Shown here piece after piece: positions 21,383 through 30,132 of a stretch of DNA of 64,000 nt (positions are counted from its first letter, which is position 1; every line of letters begins with the position of its first letter). The notes beneath the pieces were generated by a model, which did no database searches, was not told the origin of the DNA, and was given only the letters and a program-made list of their open reading frames with translations. The DNA lies in contig CAYZTB010000013.1 in the NCBI GenBank assembly GCA_964481195.1, positions 5,284 through 69,283 of the forward strand, written 5' to 3'. Source of the stretch: Palsa-948 sp964481195. GTDB taxonomy: Bacteria > Bacteroidota > Bacteroidia > Palsa-948. Made by a program: the position numbers and the translations under genes.

Positions 21383-22573
21383 TTATTTATTTAAATGCTT
21401 TGCCAATACTGCCGCCATACTAAAACATCCTTGCAGCAAATATCCTCCAGTAGGGGCGTCCCAATCCAGCATTTCGCCAATTACATAGTGGTTGGGGATT
21501 TTGTTAAGTTGAAAATTGGAATCAATTTCTTTCAATGAAACCCCACCTACAGTAGATATTGCTTCATCTATAGGGGCTGTTGCTATTATTGATAACGGAA
21601 GTGATTTTATTTTTTCCGCAAGAATATTTAAATCGGTAAATTCTTTTTTTGTTAAAATGCTTTTTAGTAATTCTATTTGTATATCGGTAAAATTCATTTT
21701 ATCACGCAAAAGTTTTTTGATAGATCGGGTTCCTCGGTTTGCAATTTTATCTTGAACTTGCTCTAGCGTTAATTGCGGTTTAAGGTCAATAAAAAGTTGA
21801 GCTTCGGTTTTGTCGTTTAAGGCTGTTCGTATGCCGTCACTCAAAGCATAAACAGCGCCACCTTCAAGACCAAATTTTGTAATTACAACTTCTCCGGGTA
21901 TTTTCTTATCGCCTTTTTGTAATGAAATATTTTTTAAGGATTTCCCTTCTGCCATTGCTAAAAAGTCGGGCTTCCAGGCAATTGCAAAGGCGCAATTTGA
22001 GGGTTGAAAGGGAATAATCTCTAGGCCTTTTTCAGAAAAAAAGTTTGTCCACTTGCCGTCTGAACCAGTAACTTTCCAACTAGCACCACCCAATGAGAAA
22101 ACTGTAACATCTGCATTTACAGTCAGTTCTAGTCCATTTGTTTCAAAGACTAGCATTTTATTGCTCCATCCTTTCCAAGTATGATTCGTGTAGATTATAA
22201 CATTTTTATTTTCTAGTACTTTCTCAATGGCATTCAACACTTCAATTGGTTTTGTTCCATCTTTTGGAAAAATACGTTTGCTGCTTCCTACAAACGTTTC
22301 AATTCCAATTGATAAAAGCCAGGCACGCAAGTCATTATTAGTAAATTGAGAAATAATGGGTTCAAAAAATGAAGCAGGGGTGTAGCGTTGGATAAAAGCA
22401 GGCAGCTCTTCGGAATGAGTTAAGTTAAATCCCCCGTCTCCTGCAACTAATAATTTTCGGCCTACGGCTGCATTGCGTTCGTAAATGGCAACACCGTACT
22501 TGTTTTCATCTAATAAAGCTGCCAACATTAAAGAGGCAGCACCTCCTCCAACTAGAGCTATCTTTTTTTTCAT
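21383..22573 (-). CDS. BaiN/RdsA-type NAD(P)/FAD flavoprotein
   Basis: 396 aa. N-terminal Rossmann FAD site VGGGAASLMLAALL (7-20) and the family-typical R-N-A-x-V-G-R-K-L-L-V-A-G-D-G-G-F-N-L block, GGASWKVTGSDG in the middle, and a C-terminal VGGVSLKEID plus GEMLDWDAPTGGYLLQGCF. The pattern is that of the conserved 'BaiN' or HI0933 flavoproteins, first named for bile-acid dehydroxylation but usually of unknown substrate. Cytoplasmic. The exact -7 box TACTTTTG at 22578-22585 is 4 bp before the ATG, so the mRNA is leaderless. It is the last gene on the minus strand before the moeB region. Confidence 0.9.
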   Translation of the reverse strand: MKKKIALVGGGAASLMLAALLDENKYGVAIYERNAAVGRKLLVAGDGGFNLTHSEELPAFIQRYTPASFFEPIISQFTNNDLRAWLLSIGIETFVGSSKRIFPKDGTKPIEVLNAIEKVLENKNVIIYTNHTWKGWSNKMLVFETNGLELTVNADVTVFSLGGASWKVTGSDGKWTNFFSEKGLEIIPFQPSNCAFAIAWKPDFLAMAEGKSLKNISLQKGDKKIPGEVVITKFGLEGGAVYALSDGIRTALNDKTEAQLFIDLKPQLTLEQVQDKIANRGTRSIKKLLRDKMNFTDIQIELLKSILTKKEFTDLNILAEKIKSLPLSIIATAPIDEAISTVGGVSLKEIDSNFQLNKIPNHYVIGEMLDWDAPTGGYLLQGCFSMAAVLAKHLNK

Positions 22574-22577
22574 TCAA

Positions 22578-22585
22578 CAAAAGTA
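22578..22585 (-). promoter_or_regulatory. Vegetative -7 box TACTTTTG (leaderless)
   Basis: Exact TAnnTTTG ending 5 bp before the ATG at 22573. Confidence 0.7.
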
Positions 22586-22617
22586 AGCCATCTTACTCTA
22601 TTTGTGATGTTGAAATA

Positions 22618-22959
22618 TTACAAGTTTAATTTTTCCAAAGCAGTTTCTATAGATACATCGCTGTGCGAAGCATGATAAATGCATTTGCCATTTTGTATAA
22701 TTAATATTTGTGGCGACTCGTGTTTAACATTAAAAATAGATGCTATAGAATTACTTATGGCTCTGTATTTTAACAAGTCTAAATAATAGATGTCGTATTT
22801 AGCAATCATCTCATCTGTTATTTCATAATCTACAGTTCGCTTAGCCATACTGCTAATTGAGCAGGTAGTGCTGTGTTTAAATATTATTTGGGCTTTAGAT
22901 TCGGATAATATCTGAAGCTCATTTAATTGAGTAGGTGATGTTAGAGGAATAAATTTCAT
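22618..22959 (-). CDS. ytxJ: YtxJ, bacillithiol-system redox protein
   Basis: 113 aa, a single-Cys monothiol thioredoxin-like fold. The KHSTTCSISSMAKRTVDYEI segment holds the active Cys (about 32) in the family pattern H-S-T-x-C-x-I-S-S-M-A. YtxJ reduces protein-bacillithiol mixed disulfides, so its presence suggests the organism makes bacillithiol. It lies 45 bp upstream of the flavoprotein gene and could be co-transcribed. No vegetative -7 box found for it. Confidence 0.85.
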   Translation of the reverse strand: MKFIPLTSPTQLNELQILSESKAQIIFKHSTTCSISSMAKRTVDYEITDEMIAKYDIYYLDLLKYRAISNSIASIFNVKHESPQILIIQNGKCIYHASHSDVSIETALEKLNL

Positions 22960-23051
22960 AAATATTTCTAATTGATTTGCTAATGTAGACGAAAAGGAAA
23001 CAATAACCTTACATATGTAGCTTTTATTATAGTTTTACTAAAAAACAACTC

Positions 23052-24170
23052 GTGTTATCTGATCAGGAAAAAGCTATCTACAGCAGGCATATCGTACTCC
23101 CTGAAATTGGCATTAAAGGTCAAGAAGCGCTTAAGAATTCCAAAGTTTTGGTTATTGGCGCTGGAGGATTAGGTTGCCCATTGCTATTGTATTTGACTTC
23201 TTGCGGTATTGGCAAAATTGGAATTATTGATTTTGACAAAATTTCTATTAGCAATTTACACCGACAAGTTCTTTACAATTTTGAAGACATAGGAAAGCAC
23301 AAATCACAGGTAGCTCAAAAAAAACTATCCGTACAAAATCCGTATATAAAAATTGAAGCATATAACTTCCAACTTACGAATAAAAACGCGTTGGAATTAT
23401 TTTCATCTTATGATATTATAATTGACGGCACTGACAATTTTTCAACTCGATATTTAGTAAATGATGCATCAGAAATTTCCGGAAAGCCACTTGTATCCGG
23501 CTCTATATTTAAATTTGAAGGACAAGTCTCAGTTTTTAATTATAGAAACCAAGATGGATTATTGGGCCCTAGCTACAGATGTTTATTTCCTATGCCCCCA
23601 TCTAGCGAAGAATCTCCTTCTTGTTCTGAAGTGGGCGTATTGGGTGTGCTGCCAGGAATAATTGGCACATTAATGGCAAACGAAGTAATAAAAATTGCTG
23701 CTGGGCTTGGTCAAATACTTTCCGGAAAAATGCTTTTATTCAATTCTTTAAAAATGAATTTTAATTTTATTGAGTTTGAGAGAGAGTTGCATCCATCCAT
23801 TCTAGCGCCTAATACAAAAGAGTCGTTTGAAAAGTTTGAGTATGAATATTTTTGTAATGGAGGTAGTCAATCAGAATTTAAGGAACTTTCAATAGAAGAA
23901 TTTCAAAAATTACTTTATGAAGGGAAAATTCAGCAGTTAATAGATGTCAGAGAGCCGGAAGAACTGCCGCATTTTTTGCCAAAAAATTGTATAAATGTTC
24001 CGTTAAGCTATGTAGAAGCTTCATTTAACCAAATACATAAGGATGGTTTAGTGGTTGTGTTTTGTAACAGCGGAATAAGAAGTAAAAAAGCAATAGCGCT
24101 GCTTTCTAAAGAATTTGCATTTCAAAATCTTTACAACTTAAAAGGAGGAATAATGCAGCTGGTAAAGTAA
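23052..24170 (+). CDS. moeB: MoeB/ThiF adenylyltransferase fused to rhodanese
   Basis: 372 aa, start GTG 23052. Residues about 1-245 are an E1-like adenylyltransferase: ATP site GAGGLGCPLL (36-45), IDFDKIS, arginine-containing NLHRQVLY, IDGTDNFSTR, and the SCSEVGVLGVLPG segment with the catalytic Cys. A short linker is followed by a rhodanese domain (about 275-370) with the active-site loop VFCNSGIRSKKA. Such fusions activate a small ubiquitin-like sulfur carrier (MoaD or ThiS) and pass on persulfide sulfur, so the product serves molybdopterin or thiamine synthesis. No ThiS or MoaD gene is beside it. It runs into the convergent LuxR-type gene. Confidence 0.88.
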   Translation: MLSDQEKAIYSRHIVLPEIGIKGQEALKNSKVLVIGAGGLGCPLLLYLTSCGIGKIGIIDFDKISISNLHRQVLYNFEDIGKHKSQVAQKKLSVQNPYIKIEAYNFQLTNKNALELFSSYDIIIDGTDNFSTRYLVNDASEISGKPLVSGSIFKFEGQVSVFNYRNQDGLLGPSYRCLFPMPPSSEESPSCSEVGVLGVLPGIIGTLMANEVIKIAAGLGQILSGKMLLFNSLKMNFNFIEFERELHPSILAPNTKESFEKFEYEYFCNGGSQSEFKELSIEEFQKLLYEGKIQQLIDVREPEELPHFLPKNCINVPLSYVEASFNQIHKDGLVVVFCNSGIRSKKAIALLSKEFAFQNLYNLKGGIMQLVK

Positions 24171-24173
24171 ATT

Positions 24174-24371
24174 CTAAACAATCTTTTTATCTATCGCAAG
24201 ACGCACAGCATCTGCTTTATTGTGAACTTGTAATTTTAAATAAATATTTTCAATATGCTTGCGAACCGTTTTTGGACTAATGAAAATTCTATCAGCAATT
24301 TCCTGATAGGTTTCTCCTTTTGCAATATATTCTAATCTCTCTATCTCTCTCTTTAAATATTGACAATGCAA
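24174..24371 (-). CDS. Orphan LuxR-type helix-turn-helix (possible regulator remnant)
   Basis: 65 aa from a TTG at 24371; open frame continues upstream only to a TAG, with no good start. The sequence is a full GerE domain: EIERLEYIAKGETYQEIADR, then IFISPKTVRKHIENIYLKL. A receiver or sensor domain is missing, and LuxR-type regulators of this size are rare. It could be a small stand-alone regulator or the 3' remnant of a NarL-type response regulator. It converges on moeB with 3 bp between their stops. Confidence 0.6.
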   Translation of the reverse strand: MHCQYLKREIERLEYIAKGETYQEIADRIFISPKTVRKHIENIYLKLQVHNKADAVRLAIDKKIV

Positions 24372-24562
24372 AATAAAGGAAGTTATACTAGACCTTGGTA
24401 AAAGCTATATCGACAATATGATTCTAGGTTTAACAACAAAATAACATTATTGTTTAAACAATTTGAAATGAAACAATAGATCTATTAAATAAAAGTATTG
24501 AATCTTTAAAGTAGTGGTCGAATGACCGCCATTTTTTTTGTAATATTGATTAGTTTTATATT

Positions 24563-27500
24563 ATGAATAATATTTTTATTTCCTCTGTAACTATACTTTT
24601 CCTTTTATTAGGAAATACTGGCTTTTCTCAAGATCATTTAACACTTCAGAAAGAAGCAGAAGATCTATTTAACAAGGACGACACAGAAAGTGCTTTAGCC
24701 ATTGGTGAGAGTGCTTTGAATATGGCGGAAGTCACCGTAGGAAAATCTCACGTTGATTATGCAGATATACTTTGTGATGTAGCTGTATATAATGCGTATT
24801 CAGGAAATTTCGAGAAAGCTATTTCTCAGATGGAAGAGTCGCTTGCTATATTTCAAAATCTAAAAATTGAATCTAGTAAAGAGTATTGTGAGGCAGAGGG
24901 AAGTTACGCAACAGTGCTATATGCATCTGGCGATTTTGTTCTTTCAGAGCAGCGATGGAAGAAAGCGGTAGAGATGAGTAATTATTTTTATGGGAATGAT
25001 AGCAAAGAATATGCTATCGCATTGAGTAATCTGGGAGTGGTACAGCAAATAGGACTTAATAATCCTTCAGCAGCAGAGAAAAATTTACTAATTGCAAAAT
25101 CAATATTAGAAAAAAGAAAAATGCAGGATTCGATAGATTATTCCTCCATGCTGAATAACCTAGCAAATGTCTATTTAGATCTCGGGGATTTTTTAAAGGC
25201 CGAGCAATATTTTAAAGACGCAGCAAAAACAGATAAAAGAGCTGGTCGCGAAAACACCATAGGCTATACTACGTATATTCAAAATTTAGGTTTCTTGTAT
25301 TTGAAAATGGGCAGGTTGGATGATGCAAAAGCCATGATGCTGAAGGATATGGCAATGAAGGAAAATATTGCTGGAGAAAATAGCATAGAATATGCTGCTG
25401 CTCTTAATAATTTTTCGGAATTGCAAGTACAGCTTGGAAATTATTCGGAGGGAGAAAAATATCAGTTGAATGCCATGAAAATTAAAGAGAAGACAATTGG
25501 AACAAAACATCCTGATTATCTAACAAGTGAAAATAATCTTGCCTCTATCTATTTTAATTTAGGGAGAATAGAGGAGTCGTTTGTGATTATGCGTAAAATT
25601 ATGACCGAAGTAGAGTCAGGTAAAATAGCAAATCCACTTAACTATGCTTTTTATGCTTCTAATCTTGCCGTTTACTGCTCTAAGGTAAATAAAATTGAAG
25701 AAGCGGAAAAGTATTACAAGGAAGTGATCGAGATTTATAAGGATCAGTATGGAGAGACCTACGGTGACTATACAGAAGCCCTTAACGGTTGGGCTATGGT
25801 TGCTTTGAGCAATAACAATAAGAAATTAGCTAGAGAAATTCTTCAAAAGGTGATTGAGATCACTCGCAAGGCGGATATGTATGATTCTCCTGACAATATA
25901 CCTGTACTGAATAATCTTTCCGTTGTATATCAAGCAGAAAATAATTTTGAAATGGCAACTAAAACTATGCGAAAAGTTGTAGGTATCGCTAAAGATTACT
26001 ATGGAGAAAAACATCCTGAATATAATTTTTTACTTTTCAATCTCGCACTGTATGTTGAGCAGGAGAATAGGAATAATCTGGAAGCAGAACAACTGTACAC
26101 CAAAGTAATAGAGACTGATTTTTTTAACATGGAGAACAGTTTCTCCTATTTGAGCGAATCTGAAAAAGCGAGTTATCTTTCTACAGTTACAAAACATTTC
26201 GATGCCTTTTTTCGCTTTATTCTTTACGTATATACAACTAATCCAGATATTCTTTCTAAAACTTTAAATTATCGTTTGGCTACAAAAGCCATGCTCCTAA
26301 ATAACTCAGGTAAGATCCGGAATGCAATTCTTTCCAGCAAAGACCCTAAATTGGTTGATGCATACCTTCAGTGGAAATCTCAAAAGGATTATTTGGTAAA
26401 ATTATATTCTCTTGGAAAGCGTGAACTCGCTCTCATGAAAGTGAATCCTGATTCTATTGAAAAGTCAGTGAACGATTTGGAAAAACAAATAACACTAAAA
26501 ACTGACTTGTTAAGCAAGGGATTCAATCATAATGTTTCTTGGAAACAAGTGCAGAAATCTTTAAAGATAGACGAGGCTGCGGTGGAGATAATTCGAGCCT
26601 ACAGCCCAATGGTTGAGGAAATAGATAAGATTTACTACATGGCACTGATCATCGACAAGAACACAAAGGATTATCCGAAGATAGCTCTTATGGAAGATGG
26701 CTATGAAATGGAAACTCAATATTGTAAACAATACAGAGATGCGATTTTCGACAGCACAAAAAAGGAAAACACCTATCAACATTTTTGGGAAAAAATTGAA
26801 AAGGAATTGAATGGAGCGAAAAAGGTTTATTTTTCGGGAGATGGGGTTTACCCAAAAATTAATCTCAACTCCATTTGGAATCCAGTAAAAAAGAATTATC
26901 TAATTGACGAATACGATTTCTATAATGTTTCTTCGCTCCGTGATTTGATAGATAAAAAGGAAAATATAGATATTACGGATAATACAATTTCTTTGTTCGG
27001 ATTTCCGGATTATACATCTACAGTTGCCGCTGGAAATTTGGATGAGAATCAGGTCTCAGCGGATTATTTACTTGAAAGAAAAATCGATGCGCAGGACCGT
27101 TCCTTTTTTCTAGACCCACTTCCGGGAACAAAAAAAGAGGTTATGGTTATTGAAAAAATGATGAAGGGCATGGGATGGAAAACAGAGTTGTACCTGGGAA
27201 AAGAAGCACAAGAGTTAAAATTAAAATCTGTTTCAAGCCCAAGGGTGCTACATATTGCTACGCATGGGTATTTCCAAAAAGACATAGATAAAAATATTGG
27301 CCCAGCTACTAGCATGCTTTCAGAAAAAATGACTAAGAACCCTTTGCTATGTTCAGGATTAATGATGGCGGGAGCTAGTCACGCATATAGTGCCAATTAT
27401 TCAGCCGCTACTAATTGGGCTGGAAGAGAGGATGGAATCTTAACTGCCTTTGAAGCTATGAATTTGAACCTGGATAAAACAGAGCTAGTTGTTTTAAGCG

Positions 27501-27766
27501 CCTGCGAAACAGGTCTTGGTGAAATTCATAATGGTGAAGGTGTTTATGGCTTACAGCGGGCATTTATGGTTGCCGGTGCGAAAACTGTTATCATGTCATT
27601 GTGGACAGTAAGTGATGCTGCAACTCAAAAGCTAATGACCTTATTCTATGCAAAATGGTTAGAAACCGGTGATAAACACGGAGCTTTTCGCTATGCTCAA
27701 CTAGAGCTGAAAAAAACATTCCCTGATCCGTATTTTTGGTCAGCCTTTGTGATGATTGGAAATTGA
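24563..27766 (+). CDS. Secreted TPR-CHAT caspase-like protease
   Basis: 1067 aa. Signal peptide 1-22 (NTGFSQ). Residues about 30-480 are tetratricopeptide repeats (many A-L-x-N-L-x and Y-x-x-A-E-x-Y units, for example VDYADILCDVAVYNAYSGNF). A helical linker follows, and residues about 700-1060 form a CHAT domain of the caspase-like clan: catalytic His in LHIATHGYF (about 910) and catalytic Cys in VVLSACETGLGE (about 968), with GxYGLQRAF and SLWxVSD. TPR-CHAT proteins are proteases acting on one or few targets; with a signal peptide this one works in the periplasm or outside. No partner gene is adjacent. A weak hairpin plus T8 at about 24512-24540 lies ahead of it. Confidence 0.9.
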   Translation: MNNIFISSVTILFLLLGNTGFSQDHLTLQKEAEDLFNKDDTESALAIGESALNMAEVTVGKSHVDYADILCDVAVYNAYSGNFEKAISQMEESLAIFQNLKIESSKEYCEAEGSYATVLYASGDFVLSEQRWKKAVEMSNYFYGNDSKEYAIALSNLGVVQQIGLNNPSAAEKNLLIAKSILEKRKMQDSIDYSSMLNNLANVYLDLGDFLKAEQYFKDAAKTDKRAGRENTIGYTTYIQNLGFLYLKMGRLDDAKAMMLKDMAMKENIAGENSIEYAAALNNFSELQVQLGNYSEGEKYQLNAMKIKEKTIGTKHPDYLTSENNLASIYFNLGRIEESFVIMRKIMTEVESGKIANPLNYAFYASNLAVYCSKVNKIEEAEKYYKEVIEIYKDQYGETYGDYTEALNGWAMVALSNNNKKLAREILQKVIEITRKADMYDSPDNIPVLNNLSVVYQAENNFEMATKTMRKVVGIAKDYYGEKHPEYNFLLFNLALYVEQENRNNLEAEQLYTKVIETDFFNMENSFSYLSESEKASYLSTVTKHFDAFFRFILYVYTTNPDILSKTLNYRLATKAMLLNNSGKIRNAILSSKDPKLVDAYLQWKSQKDYLVKLYSLGKRELALMKVNPDSIEKSVNDLEKQITLKTDLLSKGFNHNVSWKQVQKSLKIDEAAVEIIRAYSPMVEEIDKIYYMALIIDKNTKDYPKIALMEDGYEMETQYCKQYRDAIFDSTKKENTYQHFWEKIEKELNGAKKVYFSGDGVYPKINLNSIWNPVKKNYLIDEYDFYNVSSLRDLIDKKENIDITDNTISLFGFPDYTSTVAAGNLDENQVSADYLLERKIDAQDRSFFLDPLPGTKKEVMVIEKMMKGMGWKTELYLGKEAQELKLKSVSSPRVLHIATHGYFQKDIDKNIGPATSMLSEKMTKNPLLCSGLMMAGASHAYSANYSAATNWAGREDGILTAFEAMNLNLDKTELVVLSACETGLGEIHNGEGVYGLQRAFMVAGAKTVIMSLWTVSDAATQKLMTLFYAKWLETGDKHGAFRYAQLELKKTFPDPYFWSAFVMIGN

Positions 27767-27791
27767 TTATGCTTCACTCGCTACTTTGAAC

Positions 27792-27799
27792 TACCTTTG
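27792..27799 (+). promoter_or_regulatory. Vegetative -7 box TACCTTTG (leaderless)
   Basis: Exact TAnnTTTG, 6 bp before the era ATG at 27806. Confidence 0.7.
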
Positions 27800-27805
27800 C
27801 GGCCT

Positions 27806-28714
27806 ATGCACAAAGCCGGATTTGTAAATATTATTGGAAAGCCCAATGTAGGAAAATCAACACTGATGAATGCATTGGTAGGTGAGAAGCTAAGCATCAT
27901 TACTCCAAAAGCTCAAACCACACGTCATCGTATAAGAGGTATTGTAAGCACGGATGATTATCAAATTGTTTTTTCGGATACCCCAGGAATTATTGATCCC
28001 CATTACAAGCTTCACAAAGCAATGATGAATGTAGTTTCAGAAGCGCTTTCGGATGCTGAAGTAATTATGTTTGTGATGGAGATTGGCGACCCAAATCCGG
28101 TGGATGAAAAAACACTAGCAATTCTAAAAGACACTAAAACGCCACTTTTGCTTGTTATCAATAAAATAGATTTGGCAAACCAAGATGTGTTAGTTCCTAA
28201 AGTAGTAGAGTGGAAAAAGTTGTTGCCCAATGCCGAAATTGTTCCCGTATCTGCTACTAGAAAATTCAATTGCGATTATTTATTAAAGCGTATTGCAGAG
28301 CTAATACCGGAAGCACCTCCTTATTTTCCCAAGGATGAGCTTACAGACCGATCACAACGTTTTTTTATTTCAGAAATCATCCGAGAAAAAATATTCTTCA
28401 AATACCATAAAGAAATACCTTATTCAACCGAAGTGATTGTTGAAGAATTTATGGAGGACGTTCCTCTTAAAAACCCATCCAAAGGTGATGGAAAAATTAC
28501 TAGAATTCGTGCAATTATTTTTGTTTCCAGAAAAACACAACAAGGAATATTAATTGGTCATGGCGGACAAGCACTAAAGTCGGTTGGCACAGACGCCCGT
28601 AAAGACATAGAAGAGTTTTTGGGAAAAAAAGTTTTTTTGGAATTAGTAGTTAAAGTAGATAAGGACTGGAGAGATGATGATAAGCGACTTAGAAAATTCG
28701 GTTACATAGAATAA
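27806..28714 (+). CDS. era: GTPase Era
   Basis: 302 aa from the ATG at 27806; an upstream TTG at 27797 lies inside the -7 box and is discarded. G1 GKPNVGKSTL, G2 Thr in KAQTTRHRI, G3 DTPGI, G4 NKID, then a KH domain at about 200-300 with EFLGKKVFLELVVKVDKDW. Era binds the 3' end of 16S rRNA and couples 30S maturation to growth. It is 50 bp ahead of der, and the two GTPases are probably a conserved pair of ribosome-assembly factors here. Confidence 0.96.
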   Translation: MHKAGFVNIIGKPNVGKSTLMNALVGEKLSIITPKAQTTRHRIRGIVSTDDYQIVFSDTPGIIDPHYKLHKAMMNVVSEALSDAEVIMFVMEIGDPNPVDEKTLAILKDTKTPLLLVINKIDLANQDVLVPKVVEWKKLLPNAEIVPVSATRKFNCDYLLKRIAELIPEAPPYFPKDELTDRSQRFFISEIIREKIFFKYHKEIPYSTEVIVEEFMEDVPLKNPSKGDGKITRIRAIIFVSRKTQQGILIGHGGQALKSVGTDARKDIEEFLGKKVFLELVVKVDKDWRDDDKRLRKFGYIE

Positions 28715-28764
28715 ATATTCAAGCAATTTTGATTCGTATATTCGTATAGATTCACATATCATTT

Positions 28765-30087
28765 ATGTCAAACACCATCGCTATAGTAGGTCGCCCCAAT
28801 GTTGGAAAGTCTACGTTATTCAATAGGCTAACGGGTACTCGTAAAGCTATTGTAGATGAGCAAGCAGGCGTTACTCGCGACAGACATTATGGTAAAACAT
28901 TTTGGGGAGAAAAAGAATTTTCAGTTATCGATACCGGTGGGTATGTGTTTGGCTCTGACGATGTATTTGAAAAGCAAATTCGCATTCAAGTAGAAATTGC
29001 TTTGTTGGAAGCCGATGTTATCCTTTTTATGGTTGATATTACTGCGGGAGTAAATGACCACGATGAAAAAGTTGCCTCTCTACTTCGAAAGTCTATTTTG
29101 AAGGACGCACAACACAAGCCTATCTTCTTGATAGCTAATAAAGCAGATACAACTGAGCGCGAACATCTTGCAGGCGAGTTTTATAAGCTAGGAATGGGCG
29201 ATGTAAATACTATTTCTTCTATTACAGGTAGAGGAACTGGCGACCTGATGGACAAAATTGTTAACTCCATCCCGGATCAACCCCTTGAAGACAATTCTGG
29301 ATTACCCAAATTTGCAATTGTAGGTAGGCCCAATTCTGGAAAATCATCTTTATTAAACTCATTACTTGGTGAGGAGCGCGCCATTGTAACTCCGGTTGCC
29401 GGCACCACTCGTGACGCAATTCATACGCATTATAAAAAATTTGGACATGAGTTTTTATTGATAGATACTGCAGGTATTCGTAAAAAAAGAAAATACGAAG
29501 AAGTTGTGGAATTTTATTCAAACTTACGTGCCATTCGTGCTATTGAGGAATGCGATGTTGCATTAATTATGTTGGATGCTCAATTAGGAATGGAAGCGCA
29601 GGACGTAAATATTTTTAGATTAGCAGAAAGAAATAAAAAAGGAGTCATTATTCTTGTAAATAAATGGGATTTGATGGATAAGCTAACTGGCACTGCTAAA
29701 GAGTTTGAAGAAAAAATAAAACGCAAACTTGCTCCTTTTAAAGATATACCTGTCTTATTTATTTCAGCATTAAATAAACAGCGCATCATGCAGGTTGTTG
29801 AAGAAGCTGAAAAGGTTTATAAAAAGAGGCAGCAAAAAATTCCTGACGAACAGCTACAGGAGTTTATTATTGCATTAGTTAACAGAAGGCAACCTTCTTC
29901 AGAAAAAGGTAAGCTGGTAGATATTTATAGTATGATTCAAATTGCATCGCGCTCCCCTGTATTTGCTATATTTTCAAACCTTCCTAAAGCAATAAAAGAA
30001 ACATATATACGATTTATTGAAAATAACTTACGTGAAAAGTTTGACCTGACAGGTGTGCCCATTCAAATACATTTCAGAGAGAAATAG
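28765..30087 (+). CDS. der: GTPase Der (EngA)
   Basis: 440 aa with two tandem G domains: first G1 GRPNVGKSTL, G3 DTGGY, G4 NKAD; second G1 GRPNSGKSSL, G3 DTAGI, G4 NKWD. A C-terminal KH-like domain covers about 350-435. Der is an essential 50S assembly GTPase. Length and order are typical. No TAnnTTTG box precedes it, so it likely depends on the era promoter. Confidence 0.97.
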   Translation: MSNTIAIVGRPNVGKSTLFNRLTGTRKAIVDEQAGVTRDRHYGKTFWGEKEFSVIDTGGYVFGSDDVFEKQIRIQVEIALLEADVILFMVDITAGVNDHDEKVASLLRKSILKDAQHKPIFLIANKADTTEREHLAGEFYKLGMGDVNTISSITGRGTGDLMDKIVNSIPDQPLEDNSGLPKFAIVGRPNSGKSSLLNSLLGEERAIVTPVAGTTRDAIHTHYKKFGHEFLLIDTAGIRKKRKYEEVVEFYSNLRAIRAIEECDVALIMLDAQLGMEAQDVNIFRLAERNKKGVIILVNKWDLMDKLTGTAKEFEEKIKRKLAPFKDIPVLFISALNKQRIMQVVEEAEKVYKKRQQKIPDEQLQEFIIALVNRRQPSSEKGKLVDIYSMIQIASRSPVFAIFSNLPKAIKETYIRFIENNLREKFDLTGVPIQIHFREK

Positions 30088-30106
30088 GGAAGATAGCAAT
30101 AAGGAT

Positions 30107-30114
30107 TATTTTTG
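30107..30114 (+). promoter_or_regulatory. Vegetative -7 box TATTTTTG
   Basis: Exact TAnnTTTG, 18 bp ahead of the ATG at 30133 of the PP2C phosphatase. Confidence 0.55.
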
Positions 30115-30132
30115 CTTTAGAATCTCATAAAA

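Noticed and set aside
24512..24540. Terminator GGTC-GAAT-GACC plus T8
   Set aside because: The stem has only 4-5 bp; it may be chance in AT-rich DNA, so it is not listed as a feature.
24563..27766. A CRISPR-linked or gasdermin CHAT defence system
   Set aside because: No Cas gene, gasdermin or other effector is nearby, and the protein has an export signal.
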